In this document: piece after piece, positions 1-9,646 of the stretch | Numbering within the stretch: position 1 is the stretch's first letter | Layout of the letters: each line of letters opens with the position of its first letter | Source of the DNA: Pontibacter amylolyticus | GTDB lineage: Bacteria; Bacteroidota; Bacteroidia; Cytophagales; Hymenobacteraceae | Direction of reading: 5' to 3' | NCBI RefSeq assembly: GCF_014638845.1 | Contig: NZ_BMFP01000001.1 | Location: forward strand, 866,591 to 930,590 | Length of the DNA stretch: 64,000 nucleotides | Translations under genes and position numbers: made by a program | Notes under the pieces: model-generated | Told to the model about the DNA's origin: nothing | Databases searched by the model: none | The model's input: only the letters and a program-made list of their open reading frames with translations

Positions 1-1
1 A

Positions 2-712
2 TCGGGTAGAGATACGACGGTTCGGTTCTTCAAAATAGAACAGGCTTCCGGTAAAACAGCCGTGTTGGCGACCTTCGCAGCCCACCCCACTATTTTGCCG
101 TCCATGGATCCGGTGCTTTCGCGCGACTACCCGGGAGAGTTGGTGGACCAGCTGGAAAAAAGCCTGGACTTTGCTGCTTTTGCGGCAGGTGCTGTCGGGA
201 GTCAGGCTGTGGTGGCACCGCATGGCGACACCTTTGAGAGTACGGCTGCTGTGGGCCAGGCGTTGGCAGCAGCCATACTGGAAAAGCTTCCGACGGTTGA
301 ACTGCAGCACACAGCCCAACTCGGTTATGCCAAGCATTCTCTACAACTGCCCGAGCCACAGTGGCGCCTGAACACCAACCATCGTTTTGCTCCCTTCCTT
401 TTTAACCGGCTCTTTGGCAAATACCCCACCTATATTAATAGCATGCAATTAGGCGAGGCCGTGCTGCTGGGCGTGCCGGCCGACTACTCCGGTGAGCTCC
501 TGCCCCTGCTCGAGCAACAAGGCCAGCCTGTGGTTATGACCGGGTTCAATGGCGGCTACATCGGGTATATCACACCCGACCGGCACTATGCATTGAAGAA
601 GTATGAAACCCGGTCCATGAACTTTTACGGGCCGCAGAGCGGAAGCTATCTGACGGATATTTTAAGAAAGATAATGCACAGCTACCGGCTAAAGGATCGT
701 CGCAACAATTAG
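2..712 (+). CDS. Neutral/alkaline ceramidase-family hydrolase, C-terminal part (5' end outside window)
   Basis: The reading frame is open from base 2, so the gene is cut by the window edge and only about 236 C-terminal residues are present; the first in-window ATG/TTG is not the true start. The tail carries the segments LGVPADYSGEL, TGFNGGYIGYITPDRHY and KKYETRSMNFYGP, which I know from Bacteroidota members of the neutral/alkaline non-lysosomal ceramidase N-terminal domain family (Pfam PF04734). Such enzymes are usually exported amidases; many bacterial members have unproven substrates, so sphingolipid hydrolysis is inference. The zinc-site histidines lie upstream and cannot be checked. It ends 516 bases before the next gene and shows no operon partner here. 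Confidence 0.75.
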   Translation, partial: SGRDTTVRFFKIEQASGKTAVLATFAAHPTILPSMDPVLSRDYPGELVDQLEKSLDFAAFAAGAVGSQAVVAPHGDTFESTAAVGQALAAAILEKLPTVELQHTAQLGYAKHSLQLPEPQWRLNTNHRFAPFLFNRLFGKYPTYINSMQLGEAVLLGVPADYSGELLPLLEQQGQPVVMTGFNGGYIGYITPDRHYALKKYETRSMNFYGPQSGSYLTDILRKIMHSYRLKDRRNN

Positions 713-1228
713 GCTTTAAAAATGTTTAAGTTTTTTTGTGCAATTTCGGTGCAATATTCTAATTCCGCACATTCCTCAAACCAGTAAATTTAATCCTGTT
801 TCTCATCCTAAATACCCAATCCTGCGCGTTAAAAAAGTACAAGATTTCGCCCAGGCAAGTCCGCTTATATTCCCCTATTACCTTTCCTGCCTTCCCCGTC
901 TGCGCTCAGGGCCGCTACTTGGCAGATAGAACGGGTAGCTAAAGCAACCCTTATCTCCGTTGCCGCAAAACACCGCCTCCCATTCTTCCAAAGATGCAAA
1001 AAGGTATACAATCGCCTATATAATGATGTTGTGACGCACAAATCCATCAGTCAACAAGCCTCGTAAATGCATCATTATCAGTCAAAAACTGGTAGATGAC
1101 GCTCTTTTAACATGTTGTACATGCAAAGTAACTCATACTTATATAGTACAAAGAAGCAAACCAAAACCTGATTTGAAACCCCATCAAAGAATACCATATG
1201 TAACATTTCTAATTCTAAACTCTCCTCT
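713..1228. other. Intergenic region, no gene seen
   Basis: This stretch of 516 bases has no convincing reading frame on either strand. It is more AT-rich than the flanking genes and must hold the promoter and leader of the secreted protease that follows. I see no riboswitch, tRNA or clear hairpin in it. Confidence 0.5.
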
Positions 1229-4200
1229 ATGAAACTAAAATTACCGTGCAATCCATTGTTTTTACTTGGATTGATTCTCCTGTTCGTATCGGGTAATGTA
1301 AACGCCCAGTTTGCCCTCGACGCAGCCCTGCGGCACATCGACCAGACCAAAGCGGAATACAAGCTGAACGCCGCTGACCTCTCCGACTACGTGGTCACTG
1401 ACCAGTATACTTCCAGGCACAACGGCATCACACACATCTACCTCCGGCAGCGCCACCAGGGCATTGAAGTCGTGGACGCCAACATCAACATCAACCTCGA
1501 TCGTGATGGCAATGTGATCAACATGGGCAACCGGTTCATACCTAACCTGCGCGGTGCCATCAAGGGCAATGCGGCCGCCCTCTCCCCTGAGCGCGCCGCT
1601 AACGCAGCGGCTATGGCACTTAAGCTCACCCCGAAGCAGCCCATCAAACTAAAAGAACGCAAAGCTCCTACCGCCAAACTGCCTGCCGCCGCCAAGGCTG
1701 TGGTGCTGACAGATGGCGGTATTTCACTGCAGCCTATACCTGCCAAACTGGTTTACCAGCCCATGCCGAATGGTGAAGTGCGCCTGGCATGGGAAGTAGA
1801 CATCTACAACACGGATGCCCAGCACTACTGGAACATGCGCATTGACGCTGCCACCGGGCAAGTGCTCAAGCAGCAGGACCTGGTCATTCATGACAATTGG
1901 GGGCTGCCTGTGGTGACGGACGACCCGCACCAGAAAATGGCCATCGTGCAGCAGAACAGACAAGGTCGCGTAGCGACGAAAGCGGAGCGCCTGAAAGCAC
2001 AGCAGGACTTCTATACCCAGGCTTTCGCACCGCGTAGCGTGGCAGCTGCTGCCGTTGCCTCCAGCGGAACATACCGCGTATACGATGCGCCCTTCGAGAC
2101 ACCAACCCACGGCGACCGTACCCTGGTGACGGGCAAAGAGAACCCGCTTGCCTCGCCACTGGGTTGGCACAACGACGGCCTGCTGTCTTACACGATCACA
2201 AAGGGCAACAACGTGCACGCCTACGAAGACCGCCTTGGCGCCAATGCCGGCACCAGCCCGGATGGTGGCTTCAACCTCAACTTCGACTTCCCGCTTGACC
2301 TCTCCAAGGAGCCCGACACCTATGTAAAGGCGGCCACTACCAACCTCTTTTACTGGAACAACATCATCCACGACCTTTTTTACCTCTATGGTTTTGATGA
2401 AGCCAGCGGCAACTTTCAGCAGAAGAACTTTACGGGTGAAGGCATGGGACTAGACGCTGTGATGGCGGAGGCACAAGATGGCGGCGGCACCAACAATGCC
2501 AATTTCCTGACGCTGCAGGACGGTGTACCCGGTCGCATGCAGATGTATCTCTGGACTTCTTCGGTGCCAGCCAAACTGCTCCACATCACAGCTCCTTCCG
2601 CAGTGGCGGGTTCCTATACCGGTGTGCAGGCAGCTTTTGGTCCGGCAGTTGACGAAACAGGCGTATCCGGTAAGATCGTGATGGCTGATCCGGCCAACGG
2701 TTGCAACGGCGCTCCTGAGCTACCGGCTGGTTCCGTACCGCTGCCTTTCAACAATCAGTCGGAGATTACAGGCAATATTGCCCTGATAGACCGCGGCGAT
2801 TGCTCTTTCATCTCCAAGGCGCTCAATGCGCAAGCCTCGGGTGCCACGGCGGTTATTGTCGTGAACAACATAGACGGTCCGGCCATGTCGATGGGCGGTG
2901 ACGAAACAGGAGCACTTGTACTGATTCCGGCCATTATGATCAGCAAGGCCGATGGCGATAAACTGAAGACTGCCCTAAACCAGGGTCTGACCGGCGCGCT
3001 GCGTCTGGAAGGCGGTGTACCTCCGATGCGCGATGGTGACCTTGACAACGGCATCATCGCCCACGAGTACGGCCATGGCATCTCCACCCGCCTTACCGGT
3101 GGCCCAAGCACGCAGTGTCTGTCAGGCGCTGAGCAGGGCGGCGAGGGCTGGAGCGATTTCTTCGGTTTAATGATGACCATGCGCGACGGTGACACGGGTG
3201 CGCAACGCCGTGGCATCGGCACTTATGTAATGTCTGAAGGCACTGACGGTAACGGTATACGACCAGCGCCCTACAGCACCGACATGGGCATCAACCCTTA
3301 TACCTACAAGATGATCGCCAATCCGGAGATCTCCGTGCCGCACGGGGTGGGTTTCATCTGGGCTACCATGCTGTGGGATATGACCTGGAACCTGATCGAG
3401 GAATATGGCTATGACCCGGACCTGCACAATGGCAAAGGCGGCAACAACATTGCCCTGCAGCTGGTGATGGACGGCTTGAAACTGCAGCCTTGCAGCCCCG
3501 GCTTCATCGATGCCCGCGACGCCATCCTGGCTGCCGACCGCATTAACAATGGCGGTGCCAACCAGTGCCACATCTGGCGCGCCTTTGCCAAGCGCGGCCT
3601 CGGCTACAGCTCCACTCAGGGCAGCAACAACGACCTGACAGACGGCACCGAAGCCTTTGACATGCCACCTTCCTGCGAGCCACAGTTCGCTATAAAACTG
3701 CAAGCCACTCCTTCTCCGGTAACTGACGGGGCAGAACTGACTTATAAGATCACGGTGACAAATGAAACGGCTGGTTCCGTGAACAATGTATCGATCACCA
3801 ACCCACTGCCCGAAGGAACGGTGTTCGTACAAGAATCGACTACAGACGCGCCAAGGCTGACCAAAGGTGTGGTGACCTTCAAATCAGTGAAGATGGCTCA
3901 GGGCGAGACGTTTGAGCGTACTTTCAAGGTACGTGTGAATAAAGGGACCGGCACGACCGTGTTCTTCCACGATGACATGGAGAGCGGTGGCGGCAAGTGG
4001 AAGACAGCCCGCGGCGTTGGGCTGAGTGACTGGCAGCTGAGCACCAAAAACCCACATAGCGGTACAAGCTCTTGGTTTGCGGTAGATCCGGACGCCTTCA
4101 GCGATCAATACCTGATCACGGCGCAGCCTGTGGCCGTTGGAGAAAATGCGCTACTTCGCTTCTGGCACAGCTACGCCACCGAAGATGGATTTGACGGCGG

Positions 4201-4855
4201 TGTAGTCGAGATCAGCACCAACCGTGGCCTCACCTGGAGCAACCTGGGCAGCAAAATGATCCAGAACGGCTACAACGGCGAAATCCCGCTGCTCAATGCT
4301 TCTACTATCAGTGGACCAGCCTTCACAGGCGGCAGCAACGGCTACATCCAGACCATTGCGGACCTGAGCAGCTACAAAGGGCAGAACGTACTGATTCGTT
4401 TCCGTATGGGCTCTGACGTTCTCACAGGTGCTACCGGTTGGCATGTGGATGACGTGGACATCGTGTCGAACCCGACTGTGGTGAGCAGCACCGCCTACGT
4501 TACCTCCCGATTTGGCGGTGATGCCAATGCGACCACCGAAACGCTCGTGCTGAAAGCAGGCAGCCTGTCGCAGAGCAGTGTGCTCACGGCCAAAGCCGCC
4601 GAAACGCGTGAAATCCTGTTCCCGAACCCAGCTCAGAACAGAATCAGTCTGAAGCTGGCGGAGAAAGCGAAGGGCCCTGTGCTGATAACCATTGCCAATG
4701 CCCTTGGACAGCAGGTGGCACAGCACGAAATTTCAGCAGAGGATGCAGGCAGCGGCGCCAGCCTTTCGCTGGAGGATCTGACCAACGGTATCTACTACTT
4801 CACGGTGCGGAATGGCGACCAGAGCAGTACCCACAAAGTGATCATTCGGAAATAG
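1229..4855 (+). CDS. Secreted M36 (fungalysin-type) zinc metalloprotease with PA, DUF11 and T9SS sorting domains
   Basis: This 1208-residue protein begins with a signal peptide ending VNAQ. An FTP-like propeptide covers about residues 30-230. The zinc site HEYGH is at 612-616 and the third ligand lies in GEGWSD (Glu639), the M36 pattern. A protease-associated (PA) insert, with VALIDRG-like text, spans about 455-600, placed just before the zinc helix. A DUF11-type repeat follows at about 815-900 and a MAM/jelly-roll-like part at about 905-1090. The last 80 residues (FPNPAQNRISL to the terminal Lys) are a type IX secretion sorting domain. The family endopeptidases digest extracellular protein for nutrition. 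Expected route: Sec, then T9SS across the outer membrane. It is monocistronic and followed by a strong terminator. Confidence 0.93.
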   Translation: MKLKLPCNPLFLLGLILLFVSGNVNAQFALDAALRHIDQTKAEYKLNAADLSDYVVTDQYTSRHNGITHIYLRQRHQGIEVVDANININLDRDGNVINMGNRFIPNLRGAIKGNAAALSPERAANAAAMALKLTPKQPIKLKERKAPTAKLPAAAKAVVLTDGGISLQPIPAKLVYQPMPNGEVRLAWEVDIYNTDAQHYWNMRIDAATGQVLKQQDLVIHDNWGLPVVTDDPHQKMAIVQQNRQGRVATKAERLKAQQDFYTQAFAPRSVAAAAVASSGTYRVYDAPFETPTHGDRTLVTGKENPLASPLGWHNDGLLSYTITKGNNVHAYEDRLGANAGTSPDGGFNLNFDFPLDLSKEPDTYVKAATTNLFYWNNIIHDLFYLYGFDEASGNFQQKNFTGEGMGLDAVMAEAQDGGGTNNANFLTLQDGVPGRMQMYLWTSSVPAKLLHITAPSAVAGSYTGVQAAFGPAVDETGVSGKIVMADPANGCNGAPELPAGSVPLPFNNQSEITGNIALIDRGDCSFISKALNAQASGATAVIVVNNIDGPAMSMGGDETGALVLIPAIMISKADGDKLKTALNQGLTGALRLEGGVPPMRDGDLDNGIIAHEYGHGISTRLTGGPSTQCLSGAEQGGEGWSDFFGLMMTMRDGDTGAQRRGIGTYVMSEGTDGNGIRPAPYSTDMGINPYTYKMIANPEISVPHGVGFIWATMLWDMTWNLIEEYGYDPDLHNGKGGNNIALQLVMDGLKLQPCSPGFIDARDAILAADRINNGGANQCHIWRAFAKRGLGYSSTQGSNNDLTDGTEAFDMPPSCEPQFAIKLQATPSPVTDGAELTYKITVTNETAGSVNNVSITNPLPEGTVFVQESTTDAPRLTKGVVTFKSVKMAQGETFERTFKVRVNKGTGTTVFFHDDMESGGGKWKTARGVGLSDWQLSTKNPHSGTSSWFAVDPDAFSDQYLITAQPVAVGENALLRFWHSYATEDGFDGGVVEISTNRGLTWSNLGSKMIQNGYNGEIPLLNASTISGPAFTGGSNGYIQTIADLSSYKGQNVLIRFRMGSDVLTGATGWHVDDVDIVSNPTVVSSTAYVTSRFGGDANATTETLVLKAGSLSQSSVLTAKAAETREILFPNPAQNRISLKLAEKAKGPVLITIANALGQQVAQHEISAEDAGSGASLSLEDLTNGIYYFTVRNGDQSSTHKVIIRK

Positions 4856-4874
4856 CCTAACTATAAACTAAGAG

Positions 4875-4910
4875 CAAAAGCCACTCCCTTTCGGGGTGGC
4901 TTTTGTCTTT
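4875..4910 (+). terminator. Rho-independent terminator after the M36 protease
   Basis: The stem AAAGCCACTCCC pairs with GGGGTGGCTTT across a short TTTC loop and is followed by a T-rich run. It starts 20 bases after the protease stop codon. Confidence 0.85.
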
Positions 4911-5066
4911 TTATACCTACTCAACCCAATAAATACAATATACCATTTCCATATCACCTATATTCCTATGATTGTATTGAAATAGTTATAAACAAAAGGC
5001 CAGACATACGTGTTTAACAAGTGTAGGGCATCTATACCTTATTTTGTGTTACTTAAATATTCGATA

Positions 5067-5306
5067 ATGGAAACGTTTTTGCCAGATATAGCAAGTTTAC
5101 TCTTTTTTCTAACCTTGGCCATTTATTCTTTACTGGTAGTATTTATGCTGGTGTGGACTTACCACGACGCAGAAAGTCGCGGTGTGCGGGGCTTACTGGT
5201 TGTTATTCCGACGTTCATGACCGGAACGATCCTGGGGGTCATTCTCTGGCTGGTGTTCAGACCGGAGCTGAAGCCAGTGCCGGTTTTGGTCAGGGTGCGT
5301 GAGTAA
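5067..5306 (+). CDS. Small two-helix membrane protein, PLDc_N-like
   Basis: A 79-residue protein read from the ATG at 5067; an ATG at 5010 in frame would add 19 residues of unlikely composition. Two hydrophobic segments (about residues 8-32 and 45-65) are separated by a polar loop with TYHDAESRGVRG, and the second is followed by FRPELKP. Two helices with such a loop and a W/F-RPE tail recall the phospholipase D N-terminal (PLDc_N) membrane anchor found as small stand-alone proteins. No catalytic part is present, so a function cannot be given. The gene has its own terminator. Confidence 0.6.
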   Translation: METFLPDIASLLFFLTLAIYSLLVVFMLVWTYHDAESRGVRGLLVVIPTFMTGTILGVILWLVFRPELKPVPVLVRVRE

Positions 5307-5330
5307 GTAATGTGACGATAATAGTTAAAC

Positions 5331-5366
5331 AGAACAGCCGGATTTTTATCCGGCTGTTCTTATTTT
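5331..5366 (+). terminator. Rho-independent terminator
   Basis: AGAACAGCCGGAT pairs with ATCCGGCTGTTCT around a TTTT loop, followed by TATTTTATAT. It ends the small membrane protein transcript. Confidence 0.85.
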
Positions 5367-5451
5367 ATATCTACCCCAAGTCGCTAATCTGCGTTTTTTA
5401 GACTATCAACCAAATTAAGTTCGTTAATTTGCAGTATAGCCTGATGAACGT

Positions 5452-6048
5452 ATGAAGTCAATTCGCTTATTCCTATACCTGTCTTTGTTCGGTGCCTCCC
5501 TGTGGCTGAGCTCCTGCAACGACTGTGAAACCACGGTGGCCCAGTTTGAAAACGGCGACAGCAGCTGGACCGTGTACAACTCCGGCGACAAAATCCGCAT
5601 GGTAGACAGCAACAGACCAGACACCGTTCGCGTGTTTTCGAATACTCGTATTAACTCTGATCCTATACCTGGCGAAGGCTTTGGTCCGGCCGATGTCTGC
5701 ATTGAGCAGTACTACACCCGCCGCACCAGCGTGATGCAGCATAATGCCCGACGCTACCCGGCCCTAACGGTAGTTGCCGTGCGCATGCCCGACTCCATCC
5801 GTGTGAGCCTGGTAGTGGCCGATAGAGTCGAGCTTCCCATTCCTGACATCAATAGGCCTGACCATGCCTCCCTTCCTGTTGGAGGTGTAACTTATCAGGA
5901 TGTGTTTGATATTGTCAACACGGATAGTAGTGCAACTGGCGTGAGTCGTATCCTGTTCAACCGCGAGCATGGCTTTCTGCAGGTTGCCTATTTAAATAAG
6001 CGTACCCTTACGCTAACTACCCGTGAGCTACCAGCAGACTCCAATTAG
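5452..6048 (+). CDS. Lipoprotein of unknown function, paralogue 1
   Basis: This 198-residue protein has a signal sequence ending in a relaxed lipobox (LSSC, Cys about residue 22), so it is probably a lipid-anchored envelope protein. I do not recognise a domain. It shares a clear pattern with the next gene: an N-terminal CxDC-TT-x-QF block right after the lipid Cys, a PGEG motif near residue 75, and near the C-terminus (V)xRILFN followed by GFLxV. The second Cys next to the lipid Cys and a later single Cys could form a disulfide. The pair looks like a tandem duplication that has diverged. Confidence 0.7.
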   Translation: MKSIRLFLYLSLFGASLWLSSCNDCETTVAQFENGDSSWTVYNSGDKIRMVDSNRPDTVRVFSNTRINSDPIPGEGFGPADVCIEQYYTRRTSVMQHNARRYPALTVVAVRMPDSIRVSLVVADRVELPIPDINRPDHASLPVGGVTYQDVFDIVNTDSSATGVSRILFNREHGFLQVAYLNKRTLTLTTRELPADSN

Positions 6049-6177
6049 CTAAAATAAGTTGCGACATTTATTTTTATACCTGCTTGCAACGCTTTGCCTC
6101 CAAAACGACTCTTACCAGTAGGTATACTATACCTACAACAAAGGAACAATTCACCATTACATTCAAATTTCACCCCA

Positions 6178-6759
6178 ATGACACACCGTATTAAACTGGC
6201 AGGCGCATTTATGCTGGCAACCCTGCTTTTTACCTCCTGCAAAGATTGCGACACCACCACTACCCAATTTGACGAAAAAGATGTGGAATGGCTTGTTTAC
6301 GACCGGGGAGACACTGTCCGCTTTCTGAACGAGGTAGGTGACACCGTAGCGTATACCAACACGGCGCTGATAGCGGAGCAGGTACCGGGCGAAGGCTATA
6401 ACGTTTCGGATAATTGCATCGGCCACTTTGATATACAGGCTTACAGTGTGATGGAAGATGTTGCCAGAAACAGCACCAGCACCGATAAAAACCCTGGCAT
6501 CATGACCTATTTTCTCAAGCGTGAAAACAGCCTAGAAGTAGCGTTAGCAGTGGATAAGCGTGGGGAATACAAACTAAACCTTACCCAGCCTACCTACCCT
6601 TCTGTCGAGGTAAACGATGTGCTTTATACGGATGTGTACGAAGTGATAAACAACGATGCCAGCAAGGTGACAAACGTGAAGCGTATTCTGTACAACAAGC
6701 AGCGCGGCTTCCTGAGCGTGGAGTTTTACAATGACAAAAAGCTGGAATTGATCTTTTAA
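6178..6759 (+). CDS. Lipoprotein of unknown function, paralogue 2
   Basis: The chosen ATG at 6178 gives 193 residues starting MTHRIKLAG and a signal ending FTSC; an ATG at 6094 in frame adds 28 residues with no signal character. After the lipid Cys it has KDCDTTTTQF, then PGEGYN and near the end KRILYNKQRGFLSVEF, matching the upstream paralogue in order and spacing. A single Cys at about residue 80 is also shared. Function unknown. The two genes are 129 bases apart and in the same direction, so they may be cotranscribed or separately driven. Confidence 0.7.
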   Translation: MTHRIKLAGAFMLATLLFTSCKDCDTTTTQFDEKDVEWLVYDRGDTVRFLNEVGDTVAYTNTALIAEQVPGEGYNVSDNCIGHFDIQAYSVMEDVARNSTSTDKNPGIMTYFLKRENSLEVALAVDKRGEYKLNLTQPTYPSVEVNDVLYTDVYEVINNDASKVTNVKRILYNKQRGFLSVEFYNDKKLELIF

Positions 6760-6776
6760 CCAACAGGTACAGCATA

Positions 6777-6815
6777 GCAAAGGCCCGGTGCGAACAACAC
6801 CGGGCCTTTTCATTT
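6777..6815. terminator. Bidirectional terminator between convergent genes
   Basis: AAAGGCCCGGTG pairs with CACCGGGCCTTTT around CGAACAA. It lies between the plus-strand lipoprotein and the minus-strand peroxiredoxin, with A and T runs on either side, so it can serve both. Confidence 0.8.
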
Positions 6816-6832
6816 ATAAGGTTTTACAAATC

Positions 6833-7321
6833 TTAAGCGTACTGCGCTATGCTGTCGTGGTTGATGTCATACAGCACCTCCAGCACCTGCTGTACGTGCT
6901 CAGCCGGCTTGGACAGCGAGTTGAACACATACTGCACCTCCCCTTTCTTGTCGATCACATAGATGGAACGGCCCGGCATGATACCGAACTTGCGCGGCAC
7001 CCCGTACAGATTCCGGATCTGGGCGTCGCAATCGCTCAACAGCGTAAAAGGCAGACGGTACATCCGCTCGAAGCGTTTGTGGGCGTCGGCCTTGTCGTAG
7101 CTGATGCACACGATCTCGGTCTCCAGGTCCTGGAACGTATCGTAGTGATCCCTGAACTCGCAGGCTTGTTTGGTGCAATCCGTTGAACTGTCCTTCGGGT
7201 AGAAGTACAGCACCACATTCTTCTTCTTCAACAACTCGTAAAGTCGGAAAAAACCACCATCCAATCGCTGCAATTCAAAATCAGGGGCTTTATCTCCAAT
7301 CTTAACTACATCTTTACCCAT
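6833..7321 (-). CDS. bcp: Peroxiredoxin, PrxQ/Bcp type
   Basis: A 162-residue thioredoxin-fold peroxidase that reduces hydrogen and organic peroxides using thiols. The sequence shows VGDKAPDF-like start (KIGDKAPDFEL), YFYPKDSSTDC with peroxidatic Cys49 and a second Cys at 54, the C-x4-C spacing typical of the atypical 2-Cys PrxQ/Bcp group. GVPRKFGIMPGRSIYVID is the usual central strand block. Full length for the family. It is a single gene transcribed toward the lipoprotein pair, with its promoter in the spacer before the glycosyltransferase operon. Confidence 0.9.
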   Translation of the reverse strand: MGKDVVKIGDKAPDFELQRLDGGFFRLYELLKKKNVVLYFYPKDSSTDCTKQACEFRDHYDTFQDLETEIVCISYDKADAHKRFERMYRLPFTLLSDCDAQIRNLYGVPRKFGIMPGRSIYVIDKKGEVQYVFNSLSKPAEHVQQVLEVLYDINHDSIAQYA

Positions 7322-7458
7322 AATAAAAAAAAGTGCTATCCTCTATAAGTCCTTCGTGTATTGAAAGGTTCAATTGGCAAAGGTAATACACTTATTACCA
7401 CAAAAGCTATACCTGACTCTCAATAGCTTAGCAGAATATTTTTGCCCAAATTTGCAGC

Positions 7459-8151
7459 ATGCCCCGAATCAGCGTTATCATACCCGCCTACAACGAAGAG
7501 AAGTCCATCGCACACGTTATCAGCGACATACCTGCCGACCTGGTGCAGGAAGTGATCGTGGTGAACAACAATTCCTCGGACAACACCCCCGAAGCAGCCC
7601 GGGCAGCCGGTGCCACGGTGCTCGACGAGCCCCGGCCCGGGTATGGAAACGCCTGCCTGAAAGGTATAGCCTATGTCGCCGACAAGCCTGCAGACGAGCT
7701 GCCTGACATCATCGTGTTCCTCGACGGCGACTACTCGGACTACCCCGGCGAACTGCCGCAGGTGGTGCAACCCATTCTGGAGGGGAAGGCGGACCTGGTG
7801 ATCGGTTCGCGGGTATTGGGAAAGCGGGAAGCAGGCGCCCTGATGCCGCAGCAGATCTTCGGTAACTGGCTGGCCACTACGCTGCTGCGCTGGCTCTATG
7901 GCGTCCGGTATACCGATCTGGGGCCTTTCCGGGCTATCCGCTTCAGCACCTTGCAGCAGTTGGGCATGCGCGACCGCAACTACGGGTGGACGGTGGAGAT
8001 GCAGGCCCGGGCAGCGAAGCAAAAGATCCGCTATGCGGAAGTGCCCGTCAACTACCGCAGACGCATCGGCGTGTCGAAAGTCTCGGGTACGGTGAAGGGC
8101 TCGGTGCTGGCAGGGTATAAGATTATATTAACTATATTTAAGCTCCTGTAG
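7459..8151 (+). CDS. Family 2 glycosyltransferase (polyprenyl-phosphate sugar transferase type)
   Basis: This 230-residue GT-A enzyme begins PRISVIIPAYNEEKSI, has the DGD metal site (FLDGDYSDYP) and the acceptor block GPFRAIR, and ends with YRRRIGVSKVSGT, which is typical of DPM1-like transferases that move a sugar from a nucleotide donor to a lipid phosphate. A single hydrophobic stretch near the C-terminus may touch the membrane. It is the first gene of a three-gene run with an 19-base gap to the next. The partner GT-C gene could use the lipid-linked sugar; that is inference. Confidence 0.85.
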   Translation: MPRISVIIPAYNEEKSIAHVISDIPADLVQEVIVVNNNSSDNTPEAARAAGATVLDEPRPGYGNACLKGIAYVADKPADELPDIIVFLDGDYSDYPGELPQVVQPILEGKADLVIGSRVLGKREAGALMPQQIFGNWLATTLLRWLYGVRYTDLGPFRAIRFSTLQQLGMRDRNYGWTVEMQARAAKQKIRYAEVPVNYRRRIGVSKVSGTVKGSVLAGYKIILTIFKLL

Positions 8152-8170
8152 CCTTAACCAGCGCCGCCGC

Positions 8171-9646
8171 ATGACGATTCCCCAGCTTCTTCTTGTTGCC
8201 GTATATGGTCTTTGCCTGGCCTTCATCTTTTGCTACAGCCTGGTGCAACTCCACCTGACCTACCTCTACTGGACCCGACGGAAAACGGTGCCGGAGGCTA
8301 TACCTGATGAAAGCTATACCTGGCCTACCGTAACGGTGCAACTCCCGCTCTATAACGAACGCTATGTGGTAGAGCGGCTGATCGATGCCGTGGCTACCCT
8401 TGACTACCCCCGCCAGCTGCTGCAGATCCAACTACTCGATGACTCCACCGACGACACCAGCGAACTGATCCGGCAAAAGATCGCCCGCTACGCTGGCACC
8501 GACCTGCGCCTGGAGCACGTGCGGCGCCCCGACCGCAGTGGCTACAAGGCTGGTGCCCTGCAGTATGGCCTGCAGCAAGCTACCGGGGAGTTTATCGTCA
8601 TCTTCGACGCTGACTTCGTGCCCCGACCCGACTTCCTGAAGCGTACCATACCTGCTTTCGATCACGACCGGATTGGCGTGGTGCAAACCCGCTGGGACCA
8701 CCTGAACCAGGATTATTCGCTCCTCACCCGGCTGCAGGCCTTCGGGCTGGATGCGCATTTTACCGTGGAGCAGGCCGGGCGCAACAGCGGCGGGCACTTT
8801 ATCAACTTCAACGGTACTGCTGGGGTGTGGCGCAAAAGCTGCATCGTGGACGCTGGCGGCTGGCAGTCCGATACGCTGACCGAAGACCTGGACCTGAGCT
8901 ACCGCGCACAGCTGCGGGGCTGGCATTTCAGCTACCTGCAGGATGTCAAAGCTCCGGCCGAACTGCCTGCCGCCATGGGGGCGCTCAAGTCACAGCAGTA
9001 TCGCTGGACCAAAGGCGCTGCCGAGACCGCTCGCAAACATTTGGGCAAAGTACTGTACTCGCCCATGTCTTTTTCTACCCGCCTGCACGCGGTTTTTCAC
9101 CTGCTCAACAGCGGTATTTTCGTCTGCGTGCTGTTCACAGCCCTGCTCAGCCTGCCCATGCTATACCTGAAACACAGCGTGCCGGGGCTCGAACTGCTGT
9201 TTGCAATGGGCTCGCTGCTGATCGTCAGTCTGCTGGCTTTGGTGGTTTTTTACTGGACTTCGCTTTATCAGCAAACAGGCTCTTTCAAACAGACTGCATG
9301 GCGCTTTATACCTGAGTTTTTCCTGTTCCTGTCGCTTTCGATGGGAATGTCGCTGCATAACACGGTAGCGGTGCTGGAGGGCTACCTGGGCCGTAAGACG
9401 CCCTTTATCCGCACGCCCAAGCACAACCTGCAGCACCGCCGCGATTCCTGGCGCCAGCACGCCTATGCCATCACAAGCCTCCAGCCGCTTACCATGCTGG
9501 AGGGGCTGCTGACTGTCTATTTCGGGTACGGCATCGTAGTGGGCTTTCAACTGCAGGATTACGGCTTGCTACCTTTTCATGTGATGCTGACACTCGGTTT
9601 TGGCTCCGTTTTCGTATACTCGCTCAACCATAGCCGCCGCGCATGA
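8171..9646 (+). CDS. Membrane glycosyltransferase, cellulose-synthase-like family 2
   Basis: A 491-residue integral membrane GT2. It has an N-terminal helix (about 5-30), a GT-A domain with VQLPLYNE, DDSTDD, DADFVP and TEDLDLS, then the QQYRWTKG (Q-x-x-RW type) acceptor motif, and four or more hydrophobic helices from about residue 305. This is the architecture of processive or glucosyl-lipid-forming CESA-like enzymes. The substrate cannot be read. The stop codon overlaps the next start (ATGA), so translation is coupled with the GT-C-like gene. Confidence 0.85.
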   Translation: MTIPQLLLVAVYGLCLAFIFCYSLVQLHLTYLYWTRRKTVPEAIPDESYTWPTVTVQLPLYNERYVVERLIDAVATLDYPRQLLQIQLLDDSTDDTSELIRQKIARYAGTDLRLEHVRRPDRSGYKAGALQYGLQQATGEFIVIFDADFVPRPDFLKRTIPAFDHDRIGVVQTRWDHLNQDYSLLTRLQAFGLDAHFTVEQAGRNSGGHFINFNGTAGVWRKSCIVDAGGWQSDTLTEDLDLSYRAQLRGWHFSYLQDVKAPAELPAAMGALKSQQYRWTKGAAETARKHLGKVLYSPMSFSTRLHAVFHLLNSGIFVCVLFTALLSLPMLYLKHSVPGLELLFAMGSLLIVSLLALVVFYWTSLYQQTGSFKQTAWRFIPEFFLFLSLSMGMSLHNTVAVLEGYLGRKTPFIRTPKHNLQHRRDSWRQHAYAITSLQPLTMLEGLLTVYFGYGIVVGFQLQDYGLLPFHVMLTLGFGSVFVYSLNHSRRA

